Source of the DNA: Eisenbergiella porci
Lineage (GTDB): Bacteria; Bacillota; Clostridia; Lachnospirales; Lachnospiraceae
Direction: 5' to 3'
Length of the DNA: 64,000 bases
NCBI RefSeq assembly: GCF_009696275.1
Contig: NZ_VUMI01000006.1
Location: 62,001 to 126,000 of the forward strand
Shown piece by piece: positions 1 through 8,350 of this stretch (its first letter is position 1; each line of letters starts with the position of its first letter). The notes under the pieces are model-generated. The model was not told the origin of the DNA. It made no database searches and was given only the letters and a program-made list of their open reading frames with translations. Both the position numbers and the translations under genes were made by a program.

Positions 1-258
1 GGCCTGGCCGGCGGCATGGCGGCGTCTGCGGGGGAGCCTTATTATGTGAGGCAGCAGGGCTATGGAAGCTTTGACGCTGTCACCTATGATGTGGACGGTG
101 TGACGGTTTATGTGCCTGCGGACGGCGGGCAGATTGGATATGATAAATTCCCTTCCTCCCCCAGGATCCAGAATATTGAGCTGCGGGGAGAAGGAGAGCA
201 TGCGGGAGATATCAGGTATGGCTTCCGCGAGAATAGAAAAGAGGAAGATGCACAATGA
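1..258 (+). CDS. C-terminal end of an unidentified protein (partial)
   Basis: The reading frame is open from the first base of the window and ends at 256-258, so only the last 85 codons of a gene starting upstream are visible. The tail is hydrophilic, with a VTVYVP segment, a GYDKFPSSP segment and a charged end; no membrane segment or catalytic motif is visible. Its stop overlaps the ATG of the next gene (ATGA), which suggests translational coupling in one operon. Similar short soluble tails end some large membrane proteins in clostridial glycan loci, but I do not recognise the family. No function is assigned. Confidence 0.6.
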   Translation, partial: GLAGGMAASAGEPYYVRQQGYGSFDAVTYDVDGVTVYVPADGGQIGYDKFPSSPRIQNIELRGEGEHAGDIRYGFRENRKEEDAQ

Positions 259-1205
259 GTACAATCGAAAAATCAGATAAAATATATGTGGCGGGTCACC
301 GGGGACTTGTGGGCAGCGCTATCGTGAGGAACCTGCAGGCAAAGGGCTATGAAAATGTGATCGGCAGGACACACAGGGAGCTTGATCTGACAAGCCAGGC
401 GCAGGTAAGGGATTTTTTTGAAAAGGAAAGGCCGGATGTGGTGGTACTGGCCGCTGCGAAGGTGGGCGGAATCAATGCCAATAATACCACGCCTGCGGAG
501 TTTGCCTATGAAAATATGCAGATTCAGTGCAATGTCATTAAATGCTGCCATGATTTTCATGTAAAAAAGCTGCTTTTTCTGGGAAGCACCTGTATTTATC
601 CGAAAATGGCGCCCCAGCCCATTCCGGAGGATGCGCTTCTCACCGGACCTTTGGAGGAAACGAATGAAGCCTATGCGATTGCCAAAATTGCGGGGCTGGA
701 AATGTGCAAATTTTATAAAAGGCAGTACGGCGATGATTTTATCAGCTGTATGCCCACGAATCTGTATGGCCCCCATGATAACTATGATCTGAAGGGAAGC
801 CATGTGCTGCCCGCCATGATCCGGAAGTTCCATGAGGCAAAGGTGAACGGCGCGTCCACGGTGGAGCTGTGGGGCACCGGGACTCCCCTGCGCGAGTTCC
901 TTTACGTGGATGATATGGCGGATGCCTGTGTGTTCCTTCTGGAAAATTATAGCGGTGAGCAGCATGTAAATATCGGCACCGGCAAAGAGATTACAATTAA
1001 GGAGCTGGCGGAGACCGTGCGCAGGACGGTGGGCTTTACCGGTGAAATCGTATGGAACAGCGCCATGCCTGACGGAACGCCCCGGAAGCTTACCGATGTG
1101 ACCAAGCTGCACGGGCTGGGCTGGACACATAAGGTTGAGCTGGAGGAAGGCGTAAGGCTGGCTTATGACTGGTTCAGGGAAAATGTGGAGGCGGCAAGGC
1201 TGTAA
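255..1205 (+). CDS. fcl: GDP-L-fucose synthase
   Basis: This 316-residue short-chain dehydrogenase would convert GDP-4-keto-6-deoxy-mannose to GDP-L-fucose by 3,5-epimerisation and NADPH-dependent reduction in the cytosol. The Rossmann motif GHRGLVGS lies at residues 14-21, followed by the catalytic STCIYP segment (S111) and Y140xxxK144. Length is normal for the family. The preceding step needs a GDP-mannose 4,6-dehydratase, which is not in the window and may lie just upstream. The GDP-mannose enzyme ManC follows, which fits the assignment. The start overlaps the upstream stop by four bases. Confidence 0.93.
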   Translation: MSTIEKSDKIYVAGHRGLVGSAIVRNLQAKGYENVIGRTHRELDLTSQAQVRDFFEKERPDVVVLAAAKVGGINANNTTPAEFAYENMQIQCNVIKCCHDFHVKKLLFLGSTCIYPKMAPQPIPEDALLTGPLEETNEAYAIAKIAGLEMCKFYKRQYGDDFISCMPTNLYGPHDNYDLKGSHVLPAMIRKFHEAKVNGASTVELWGTGTPLREFLYVDDMADACVFLLENYSGEQHVNIGTGKEITIKELAETVRRTVGFTGEIVWNSAMPDGTPRKLTDVTKLHGLGWTHKVELEEGVRLAYDWFRENVEAARL

Positions 1206-1270
1206 TTGACGGCAGCATGGAGCTGCGGGAATTTTAAAGAAATGGCGGCAGCCGTAAACGAACAGTTAAA

Positions 1271-1298
1271 GTAACGGTCCGGTTATCTGAGCCGTTAC
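1271..1298. repeat. Short GTAACGG...CCGTTAC palindrome
   Basis: A perfect 7-bp inverted repeat (GTAACGG / CCGTTAC) around a 14-base loop sits in the 115-base gap between fcl and manC. It belongs to a group of GTAAC...GTTAC hairpins repeated in many intergenic gaps of this window. Confidence 0.6.
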
Positions 1299-1320
1299 CG
1301 GTTAAGAATGGAGAATGGAC

Positions 1321-2388
1321 ATGAAAACATACGGAGTAGTAATGGCCGGGGGCGGAGGCACCAGATTGTGGCCGCTTTCCACGAAAAAGCTGCCCAAGCA
1401 GTTTCTGAACCTGTCCGGCAGGGAAACGCTGGTGAATGAGGCTGTGGACCGGCTTCTGGGCGTTGCGGACAAGGACGATATTTTTATTGTGACCAATGCC
1501 TCGCAGACGGAGGTGATGCTTTCGCAGACCGCAGGACGGGTGAAGGCGGATCATATCCTGGCGGAGCCGGCGGCGAGGAATACGGCGGCCTGTATCGGCT
1601 ATGCGGCCATAACCATTTTGAAAAAGTACGGCGACGGCATCATGTGCGTGGTGCCCTCCGATCCTTATATCAGGGATGAAAAAGGGTTCCAGGCAACGCT
1701 GCAGGAAGCGGTAAAGGCCGCTGAGGAAACGGACGCTCTTGTGACCATCGGCATCAGCCCCACCTTTGCCGCTACCGGCTACGGCTATATCCGGAGCACT
1801 GCGGTGGAAGGGAAAGCGTACCGCAAGGTAGAGGAGTTTGTGGAAAAACCGGATGAGGAAACGGCAAGGGGATACCTGGAGGCAGGCAGCTATGCCTGGA
1901 ACAGCGGCATGTTTATCTGGAAGGCTTCCACCATCCTTTCTTATTATAAGAAACTGCTCCCGGATATTTACGAATGCCTGATGAAGCTGGCGGAGGGCTT
2001 TTGCACTCCCGGAGAGGAAGCGCTTCTGTGGGAGGTTTATCCTGCAATCCCGAAGATTTCCGTGGATTATGGCATTATGGAAAGGGCGGATCATGTGCTC
2101 ATGTTGACAGGCGATTTCGGCTGGAGCGACGTGGGCGGCTGGGACGCTTTTGACGCGCTGAAAAGCAGGGATGAAAACGGAAATCTGACCGTGGGAAAAA
2201 CTTTGCTTCTTGACAGCAGGAACTGTACCGCGTATTCTGTAGACAAGCTGATCGCTGCCGTAGGCGTTGAGGATCTGATCATTGTGCAGGCCGGGGAAGC
2301 CGTTCTGGTATGCCCGCAGGCCGAGGCGCAGAGAGTGAAAGAGATCGTGGAGGCCCTGTCGGAAAAAGGAGAAAATTCGTATCTGTAG
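1321..2388 (+). CDS. manC: Mannose-1-phosphate guanylyltransferase
   Basis: This cytosolic nucleotidyltransferase forms GDP-mannose from mannose-1-phosphate and GTP. The pyrophosphorylase signature GGGGTRLWPLS followed by KLPKQF is at the N-terminus, and FVEKPD in the middle is the sugar-binding motif. At about 355 residues it is the monofunctional type, lacking the C-terminal cupin isomerase of bifunctional AlgA/ManC. An ATG at 1315 is in frame, but GGAG at 1310-1313 is correctly spaced only for the ATG at 1321, so I prefer that start. Together with Fcl it supplies GDP-mannose and GDP-fucose. Confidence 0.93.
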   Translation: MKTYGVVMAGGGGTRLWPLSTKKLPKQFLNLSGRETLVNEAVDRLLGVADKDDIFIVTNASQTEVMLSQTAGRVKADHILAEPAARNTAACIGYAAITILKKYGDGIMCVVPSDPYIRDEKGFQATLQEAVKAAEETDALVTIGISPTFAATGYGYIRSTAVEGKAYRKVEEFVEKPDEETARGYLEAGSYAWNSGMFIWKASTILSYYKKLLPDIYECLMKLAEGFCTPGEEALLWEVYPAIPKISVDYGIMERADHVLMLTGDFGWSDVGGWDAFDALKSRDENGNLTVGKTLLLDSRNCTAYSVDKLIAAVGVEDLIIVQAGEAVLVCPQAEAQRVKEIVEALSEKGENSYL

Positions 2389-2461
2389 CGCGAAATTTCT
2401 CGATCGCTAATCATTCTATTTCCGGTGATACCGTGATATCATTGTAGATGGACCTGGAAAA

Positions 2462-2592
2462 AACTACCTTTAAGCAGGTCTGCGCACCTGTTGCGCTGAC
2501 TGTAAGAAAGTGATTCAGGAGTGCCGAAATCCATCGCCAAAGGTGATACAGGCCGGATTTTGGCTGTAACTGTGAAGGTACTGAACAGTTAC
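2462..2592. repeat. MITE-like intergenic element, copy B
   Basis: This 131-bp segment matches, in opposite orientation, the element at 25779-25927. Shared blocks include AGCAGGTC, GCGCTGAC, a 19-base GTAAGAAAGTGATTCAGGA stretch, AAATCCATCGCCAAAGG and the right end CTGAACAGTTAC. The left terminal repeat is degenerate. It ends 30 bases before the Spo0A-like gene, so it lies in that gene's leader or promoter region. No coding frame is visible in it. Confidence 0.75.
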
Positions 2593-2621
2593 CGTCACGC
2601 ACGGACATCAGGAGGAGAAGA

Positions 2622-3008
2622 ATGGTTACGGAAAATTTAACGCAGGCACAGATAGAACGCTACGTATCGGAATTCATGCTGGAGCTGGGAGTGCCGGCTC
2701 ATCTGAGGGGATATTATTATCTGCGGGAGGCCATTGTTCTCACTGCTTTGGATATGGAACTGGTAGGAAGCGTAACCAAGCTTCTCTACCCCGGTATTGC
2801 AAAAAACAACCATACCAATATCCAGCGGGTGGAAAGGGCGATCCGTAATGCCATAGAGGTTTCCTGGGAGAGAGGAAACCCGGCCGTATTCGAGGATTTA
2901 TTCGGCTACAGCGCCGCTTCCGGGGCGGTAAGGCCGACAAACAGCGAATACATAGCCCGGATAGCGGACCGTATACGTATGGACGGGCCGCTGGAGCCGG
3001 AAGCTTAA
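2622..3008 (+). CDS. Stand-alone Spo0A C-terminal (DNA-binding) domain protein
   Basis: This 128-residue protein aligns by eye with the sigma-A-activating, 0A-box-binding domain of Spo0A. It has an LGVPAHLRGYYYLREAI segment, VTKLLYPGIAK, a recognition-helix region NIQRVERAIRNAIE, then FGY and PTNSEYIA near the C-terminus. The N-terminal phosphoacceptor receiver of normal Spo0A (about 260 residues in total) is absent, and a good RBS (AGGAGG, 2610-2615) shows that the short form is the real gene. It is probably a phosphorylation-independent DNA-binding regulator. No clear 0A box (TGTCGAA) was found in the intergenic DNA of the window, so its targets are unknown. Confidence 0.85.
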   Translation: MVTENLTQAQIERYVSEFMLELGVPAHLRGYYYLREAIVLTALDMELVGSVTKLLYPGIAKNNHTNIQRVERAIRNAIEVSWERGNPAVFEDLFGYSAASGAVRPTNSEYIARIADRIRMDGPLEPEA

Positions 3009-3072
3009 TAAGGCTGCCTGCCTTACTGCTGTGCAGAAGGACAAGCGGCCGGTTACGTCAGGAGGAATACCC

Positions 3073-4002
3073 ATGAGTTTACTGAGCGTCATTGTCCCAT
3101 GCTACAATGAAGAGGAAAACGTAGATTGTTTCTATGAGGAATTGATGAAAAATACCCCTTTTTTTGAAAAAGAAGGGCTGGAACTGGAAATCCTGTATGT
3201 GGATGACGGTTCCAAAGACAGGACTGTGGAGGAAGTTAAGGACTTAAGGAAGAGGGATGAGAGGGTGCATCTGATTTCCTTTTCCCGGAATTTCGGGAAG
3301 GAATCCGCTATTTATGCGGGGCTGCAGAAAGCGAAGGGCGATTATGTGGTTATGATGGATGCGGATCTGCAGGATCCGCCGTCCCTGCTTCCGGATATGT
3401 TTTCATATATAAAAGAAGGTTATGATTCCGTGGCAACCAGAAGGGTGACGAGAAAGGGAGAACCGCCAATCCGTTCCTTTTTTGCACGGATGTTTTACCG
3501 CCTTGTGAACCGGATTTCCAAAACGGAAATTGTGGATGGGGCCAGGGATTACCGACTGATGACCAGGCAGGTGGTTGACTCCATTCTTCAGATGACAGAG
3601 TATAACCGGTTTACCAAAGGGATTTTCGGCTGGGTGGGATATTCCACCAAATGGCTGGAGTTCGAAAATGTGGAGCGCGCCCATGGAGAAACAAAGTGGA
3701 ATTTCTGGAAGCTGTTCATTTATGCGCTTGACGGCATCACTGCTTTTTCCACGGTTCCGCTGGCATTGGCCTCCTTTATGGGGGTTCTGTTCTGTTTTGT
3801 GGCATTTCTGCTGATTCTTGTTATTGTGATTAAGACGCTGGCGATAGGAGATCCGGTGGGCGGCTGGCCTTCCATGGTATGTATTATCTGCATGGTCAGC
3901 GGCGTGCAGCTTTTCTGTCTGGGGATTGTGGGGCAGTACCTGTCCAAAACCTATATGGAAGTGAAGAAGCGGCCTATTTATCTGGTGAAGGAAGAGCTGT
4001 AA
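3073..4002 (+). CDS. GtrB/Dpm1-type family 2 glycosyltransferase
   Basis: This 309-residue enzyme has an N-terminal GT-A domain and two C-terminal membrane helices. VDDGSKDRT and MMDADLQDPP carry the nucleotide- and metal-binding aspartates. The layout is that of GtrB, ArnC and dolichol-phosphate mannose synthase enzymes, which load a sugar onto polyprenyl phosphate at the cytosolic face. Such lipid donors feed GT-C enzymes outside the membrane, several of which are in this window. Upstream in-frame codons exist from 3031, but GGAGG at 3061 points to the ATG at 3073. The sugar cannot be deduced. Confidence 0.88.
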   Translation: MSLLSVIVPCYNEEENVDCFYEELMKNTPFFEKEGLELEILYVDDGSKDRTVEEVKDLRKRDERVHLISFSRNFGKESAIYAGLQKAKGDYVVMMDADLQDPPSLLPDMFSYIKEGYDSVATRRVTRKGEPPIRSFFARMFYRLVNRISKTEIVDGARDYRLMTRQVVDSILQMTEYNRFTKGIFGWVGYSTKWLEFENVERAHGETKWNFWKLFIYALDGITAFSTVPLALASFMGVLFCFVAFLLILVIVIKTLAIGDPVGGWPSMVCIICMVSGVQLFCLGIVGQYLSKTYMEVKKRPIYLVKEEL

Positions 4003-4757
4003 TGAAGAATGATTTAATAAGTATTGTCATGCCTGTTTACAACGCTTCAGCGTATCTGGAAAAAACAGTGGAAACGGTACGGCAGCAGACCTGTACAAGC
4101 TGGGAGCTGATTGCGGTGGATGATTGTTCCACGGATGACAGCTTTCAGGTTCTCCAAAGGCTTGCCGGGGAGGATGCAAGAATCCGTCCGGTCAGGCAGG
4201 AGGGCAACCAGGGAGCGGCAGCGGCGAGAAACAGGGGTGTTGCGCTGGCTGAGGGCAGATATCTGGCCTATTTGGATGCAGACGATTTATGGATAAAAAC
4301 AAAACTGGAAAAAGAGCTTGCTTTTTTAAAGGAAAAGCAGGCTGCTTTTGCATTTACAGGATATGAATTCGGAGACAGTGAGGGCGTGGGGAACGGAAAG
4401 GTAGTCCATGTGCCGGAAACCCTCACCTATAAAAAAGCGCTGTCCAGAACTGTGATTTTTACAACCACAGTCCTCTTTGATTTGGAAAAAATCAGTAAGG
4501 ATCTGGTGAGCATGCCCCGGGTAAAGAGCGAGGATACCGCCACATGGTGGAGGATTCTGCGAAACGGTTATACTGCCTATGGCCTGGATGAAAACCTGGC
4601 GGTTTACAGAAGGCCCACAAGCTCCCTCTCCTCCAACAAGCTGGAAGCCATCCGGCGGATCTGGCATCTGTACCGGAAACAGGAGAAGCTTTCCCTGCCT
4701 GTGAGCGCATGGCACTTCTGCTTCTGGGCGTGGCGCGCGGTTGCAAGGAGAGTTTAG
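4002..4757 (+). CDS. Family 2 glycosyltransferase
   Basis: A 251-residue cytosolic GT-A enzyme that begins SIVMPVYNASAYLEKTVETV, with DDCSTDD and LDADDLW as the nucleotide- and metal-binding motifs. TCTSWELIAVDD is typical of O-chain and capsule GT2 enzymes. The ATG overlaps the previous stop (TAATGA), so the two genes are probably translated together. The protein is somewhat short and ends in a basic tail. Donor and acceptor are unknown. Confidence 0.87.
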   Translation: MKNDLISIVMPVYNASAYLEKTVETVRQQTCTSWELIAVDDCSTDDSFQVLQRLAGEDARIRPVRQEGNQGAAAARNRGVALAEGRYLAYLDADDLWIKTKLEKELAFLKEKQAAFAFTGYEFGDSEGVGNGKVVHVPETLTYKKALSRTVIFTTTVLFDLEKISKDLVSMPRVKSEDTATWWRILRNGYTAYGLDENLAVYRRPTSSLSSNKLEAIRRIWHLYRKQEKLSLPVSAWHFCFWAWRAVARRV

Positions 4758-4888
4758 GTATGGTAAACTATTAACGATTGCTGCCACGCTGCACAAAGCG
4801 TATGAAATAAGGGCATACTATACAAAAGAAAAGGAACTGCGGCTGTGAAGAAGCACAACAGCCCCAGGGAGCTGCTGAAGGAGAAACG

Positions 4889-6280
4889 ATGAATCAGAAG
4901 GAATCCAGAAAAAGACTGCTGATTTTGCTACTGTCATATATTGGTTTGCTGGCTATGCTGGGAGGATATGTCATAGCCTATTTCGGTTATTATTATCCGG
5001 TGATTATCAGGCATGATACGAAGCTTTATTTTAAGGGACATCTTCTGATTTTTGCTTTTTACCTGGTGGTTCTGTTCCTGTTTATGAAGACCTACGGCGG
5101 GCTGAGGATTGGATATCAGAAGCCCATGGAGGTTTTTGGTTCCCAGGTATTCGCACTTCTTTGCACCAATGTTTTTTCTTATCTGCAGATGGCGATGATC
5201 CACGGCTGGCTGATTCCTCCGGTTCCGCTGCTGCTGACGCTTATTGGGCAGATTGTGTTCGGCGCATTTTATACCTGGCTGTCCTACCGTATCTACAGGA
5301 AGCTTTTCCCGCCAAGGCAGCTGCTGCTGATTTACGGCGATCGTCCCACGGAGGATATCCAGCGTAAATTCGCCAGCCGCAAGGACAAGTATAATATTGT
5401 AAAATGTATGAACATTTCAGCCGGAGCCGACGCGATTCTTGACGAGGTGGAAAAGGGCTACGGCGGCGTGGTTCTGTGGGACATCCCCACGGCGGTGAGG
5501 AATAAGCTGATCAAGTACTGCTACAGCCGCTCCGTCCGTATTTATATGATGCCTAAAATTCCGGATGTTATCATCAAGGGATCCGAACAGCTGCATCTTT
5601 TTGACACGCCGATTTTTCTGACCCGGGAATTTGCGCTCACCGTGGAGCAGCAGATTTTCAAGCGCTGCATCGATGTTGTGTGCGCGCTGATTTTGCTGGT
5701 GCTCGCTTCGCCCTTCATGCTGATTACGGCCATTGTAATCAAGCTTTATGACGGCGGTCCGGTCCTGTATAAGCAGATACGTTGCACCAGGGATGCAAAG
5801 GAATTCAAAATCCTGAAATTCCGCAGCATGAGAGTGGATGCGGAGAAGGACGGCGTGGCTAGGCTTGCCGCCAAAAATGATTCCCGTATCACACCGGTGG
5901 GGAAATTCATCCGTGCGGTCCGGATTGACGAGCTTCCGCAGCTTATCAATATACTGAAAGGGGAAATGTCCTTTATCGGTCCCCGTCCGGAACGGCCGGA
6001 AATCATCGCCCAGTATATGGAGGAAATGCCGGAATTTGCGTTCCGCATGAAGGTGAAGGCAGGCCTGGCCGGTTACGCGCAGGTTTATGGAAAATACAAT
6101 ACGACTCCCTATGACAAGCTGAAGCTGGATCTGACCTATATCGAAAATTATACTGTATGGCTGGATATCAGGCTGATGCTGCTTACGCTGAAGATCCTTT
6201 TCAAGGCGGAAAGCACCGAGGGTGTGGAATCCACACAGATCACGGCGATAAAGTCGGAATCCGATGAGGACAATAAATAA
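4889..6280 (+). CDS. Undecaprenyl-phosphate sugar phosphotransferase (WbaP/CpsE type), initiating enzyme
   Basis: This 463-residue polyprenyl phosphoglycosyltransferase would transfer a sugar-1-phosphate from a nucleotide sugar to undecaprenyl phosphate, starting a repeat unit. It has four N-terminal membrane helices (about residues 10-135), a Rossmann-like linker domain, then the conserved bacterial sugar transferase domain from about residue 255. That domain shows ILKFRSMRVDAEKDG, RIDELPQL and FIGPRPERPE. It is the large multi-helix type, unlike the small PglC-like enzyme at 49481-50119. It is followed directly by a Wzz-like chain-length protein, a classic arrangement. RBS GGAG lies 8 bases before the ATG. 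Confidence 0.92.
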   Translation: MNQKESRKRLLILLLSYIGLLAMLGGYVIAYFGYYYPVIIRHDTKLYFKGHLLIFAFYLVVLFLFMKTYGGLRIGYQKPMEVFGSQVFALLCTNVFSYLQMAMIHGWLIPPVPLLLTLIGQIVFGAFYTWLSYRIYRKLFPPRQLLLIYGDRPTEDIQRKFASRKDKYNIVKCMNISAGADAILDEVEKGYGGVVLWDIPTAVRNKLIKYCYSRSVRIYMMPKIPDVIIKGSEQLHLFDTPIFLTREFALTVEQQIFKRCIDVVCALILLVLASPFMLITAIVIKLYDGGPVLYKQIRCTRDAKEFKILKFRSMRVDAEKDGVARLAAKNDSRITPVGKFIRAVRIDELPQLINILKGEMSFIGPRPERPEIIAQYMEEMPEFAFRMKVKAGLAGYAQVYGKYNTTPYDKLKLDLTYIENYTVWLDIRLMLLTLKILFKAESTEGVESTQITAIKSESDEDNK

Positions 6281-7521
6281 TGAGAGAAGAAAAATTCTGG
6301 CAGGAGGGCATGGACGGAAAGCGTTTTGCCCTCTGTCTTTTCAAAAAAGGATGGATTATCCTGGCGGCAGCGCTGGCGGGAGCCGCCGCGGCTGCGGGGA
6401 TTTATCTCTTTGCGGCGCTGGTGCTTGGCGGAAAGCCGGAGTATCAGGTGTTTTCCCAGTACCGGATCTATTTTGACAAGGAGAAATACGGGGAAATCGA
6501 AGACTATTACAATGCTTATACCTGGGGGGAAATCATGAAGACCGACCAGGTGGTGGATTTTGTCATGGAGGCGCTGCCGGAGGGAATCAGCAAGGCCCAG
6601 GTAAAGGCGTCCGTTTCCGTGGGGCAGATGAACGATGTGAAAATTATGCCCTTGTACATCACCACGCAGGATGCCGGGCTTTCTCAGGAAATTGCTAAGG
6701 CCTATGTGTATGGCCTGGATAAGTTTGCCAAATCCATCGAGGGGCTTAGCGGGATGCAGTGCTGGACGGTGGAGCCTGTAACGCAGGTACCCCGTGCAAC
6801 AAAAACCTTGAATGCCTTTATGTTCGGCAGTATTCTGGGTGCGGTGCTTTCTTTTCTGGTTCTCGTATTTTTTTATATTCTGGATGATTCCATTTATCTG
6901 GAGGAGGACTTTGCGAAGCGTTTCCGTATTCCGGTGCTGGGGATCCTGACCCGGGGGAAGGATGCGGATTATCTGGAGGAACTGAAAGGGAACGCGGCAT
7001 TCCTGTTAAAAGGAAGCAAACGGATCTGCCTGGTGGACGGGAGCTGCCTGAAACAGACGGGGCGGATGGAGAAATCAGGGCAGACGGAAAAGACAGGTCA
7101 GACGGAGAAATCAGGGCGGACAGGAAAAACGGGTCAGACGGAGATAACAGGTCAGATGGAAAAAACGGGTCACGAAACCGGACAGGGAGCGGCTGCCGGG
7201 GCCTCTGCCGTCCCGTCGTCCTGCCGGGAGGCCGGTGAACTGCTGTCAGCCGCGGCGGGGGAAAATGCGGAGACCTTTGTTACTGCCTGGCCCTTCGGGG
7301 AAAAGGAAGTGCGCATGCTGCACAGTGCGGACAGCGTGGTGCTTGCGGTTCCCTGTGGATTCGGAAACGGCAGGGCGCTTTTTCATCTGGCGGCGCAGCT
7401 GGAAAAGCTGGGAATCACAGCCGCGGGCGCTGTGCTCACGGATGCGGATGATAAATTCCTCAGGGCCTATTACGGGAAGAAAAAACGTAAAGCGTCCGGA
7501 AAGAGAAAACAATGGACATGA
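6280..7521 (+). CDS. Wzz/CapA-like chain-length protein fused to a degenerate BY-kinase region
   Basis: This 413-residue membrane protein has a first helix at about residues 25-50, an extracytoplasmic domain to about 175, a second helix at about 182-205, and a cytoplasmic part beginning FRIPVLGIL. That order matches CapA/YveK activators joined to a CapB/CpsD tyrosine kinase. The cytoplasmic part keeps KRICLVDGS and a late ADSVVLAVPCGFGNGRA...GAVLTDADD stretch resembling the BY-kinase core, but no Walker A (GxxxxGKS/T) is present. Where it should be there is an in-frame 18-bp tandem repeat coding for GQTEKT-like units. The C-terminus has YY and a basic tail. It is probably a regulator of polymer length without kinase activity. 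Confidence 0.8.
   Translation: MREEKFWQEGMDGKRFALCLFKKGWIILAAALAGAAAAAGIYLFAALVLGGKPEYQVFSQYRIYFDKEKYGEIEDYYNAYTWGEIMKTDQVVDFVMEALPEGISKAQVKASVSVGQMNDVKIMPLYITTQDAGLSQEIAKAYVYGLDKFAKSIEGLSGMQCWTVEPVTQVPRATKTLNAFMFGSILGAVLSFLVLVFFYILDDSIYLEEDFAKRFRIPVLGILTRGKDADYLEELKGNAAFLLKGSKRICLVDGSCLKQTGRMEKSGQTEKTGQTEKSGRTGKTGQTEITGQMEKTGHETGQGAAAGASAVPSSCREAGELLSAAAGENAETFVTAWPFGEKEVRMLHSADSVVLAVPCGFGNGRALFHLAAQLEKLGITAAGAVLTDADDKFLRAYYGKKKRKASGKRKQWT
7060..7167 (+). repeat. Six tandem 18-bp in-frame repeats
   Basis: Six consecutive 18-bp units close to GGTCAGACGGAGAAAACG encode GRMEKS, GQTEKT, GQTEKS, GRTGKT, GQTEIT and GQMEKT. A decayed seventh follows. Units are whole codons, so copy-number changes would lengthen or shorten the linker without a frameshift. 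Confidence 0.85.
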
Positions 7522-8306
7522 AAATGCAGTTTCTTGTTTCCGCCGTGAAGGAGGATGTGGAAACGCTTGCGGAGCGTATGAACCTTCAGGCGGATGCGAT
7601 TATTGTAAATCAGTGTGATGAAAATGCATACAGGGAGTATATGTATCAGGGACATACCATGAAATGCTACAGCTTTGCGGAGCGCGGCGTGGGGCTTTCC
7701 AGGAACAACTGTCTGATGCGTGCGGACGGGGATTTGTGTGTGTTCGCGGATGAGGATATCGTTTACCGGCCGGGAGCGGCGCGGGCGATTGCGCTGGAAT
7801 TTGAAAAAAATCCGAAGGCGGACATGATCCTTTTTGATATGGAGGTGCCCCAGGATCGGGCTACCTATCACATTGATACGTACGGAAGGGTACGCTGGTA
7901 CAACTGCGGCAGGTATCCGACCTACAGCTTTGCGGCGAGGACGGAAAAGCTTCATGAAGCCAATGTGACATTTTCCCTGCTTTTCGGGGGCGGGGCCAGG
8001 TACAGCAACGGCGAGGACAGCCTGTTTTTAGCGGAATGTATCCGGAAGGGGCTGAAGGTGTATAAGGCGCCGGTGACCATCGGAAAGGAAAACGGAAGGC
8101 CGTCCACCTGGTTTCATGGCTATAATGAAAAATTTTTCTATGACAGAGGGGTTCTGTATCATTTCCTGTATGGCAGGGCCGCTTTGCTTATGGCGCTGCG
8201 TTTTCTGTATAAGCACAAGGGCGTCATGTGTAAGGAGATGCCCTTTTCCAGAGCATTTTCGCTGATGTGCAGGGGAATACGCAGGAAAAACGGCCGGCAG
8301 GAGTAA
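7512..8306 (+). CDS. Family 2-like glycosyltransferase
   Basis: This 264-residue cytosolic protein keeps the GT-A pattern: GLSRNNCLMRADGD, then FADEDIVY as the DxD-like motif, and a late NGEDSLFLAECIRKG typical of GT2 enzymes that read an acceptor loop. The N-terminus (MQFLVSAVKEDVETLAERM) diverges from the usual SIVIPVYN opening, so it belongs to a side branch often found with EpsG-type loci. It overlaps the Wzz-like gene by 10 bases and precedes the polymerase gene. Alternative ATGs at 7518 and 7524 are possible. The substrate is unknown. Confidence 0.75.
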   Translation: MDMKMQFLVSAVKEDVETLAERMNLQADAIIVNQCDENAYREYMYQGHTMKCYSFAERGVGLSRNNCLMRADGDLCVFADEDIVYRPGAARAIALEFEKNPKADMILFDMEVPQDRATYHIDTYGRVRWYNCGRYPTYSFAARTEKLHEANVTFSLLFGGGARYSNGEDSLFLAECIRKGLKVYKAPVTIGKENGRPSTWFHGYNEKFFYDRGVLYHFLYGRAALLMALRFLYKHKGVMCKEMPFSRAFSLMCRGIRRKNGRQE

Positions 8307-8350
8307 TTGGGACCGCACAGTTACCCGCAGGAGACGGAAGGTGAAGGCGG

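Noticed and set aside
273-1130. Long minus-strand open frame opposite fcl
   Set aside because: It is a shadow of the well-supported fcl gene, with His/Arg/Pro-rich low-quality protein and no RBS.
2389-2621. 0A boxes for the Spo0A-like protein
   Set aside because: No TGTCGAA or TTCGACA motif was found in this gap; the few matches elsewhere lie inside coding sequence.
4758-4888. Possible frameshifted C-terminal extension of the GT2 at 4002
   Set aside because: An open stretch exists in another frame but shows no family similarity; the gap is short and the next RBS is normal.
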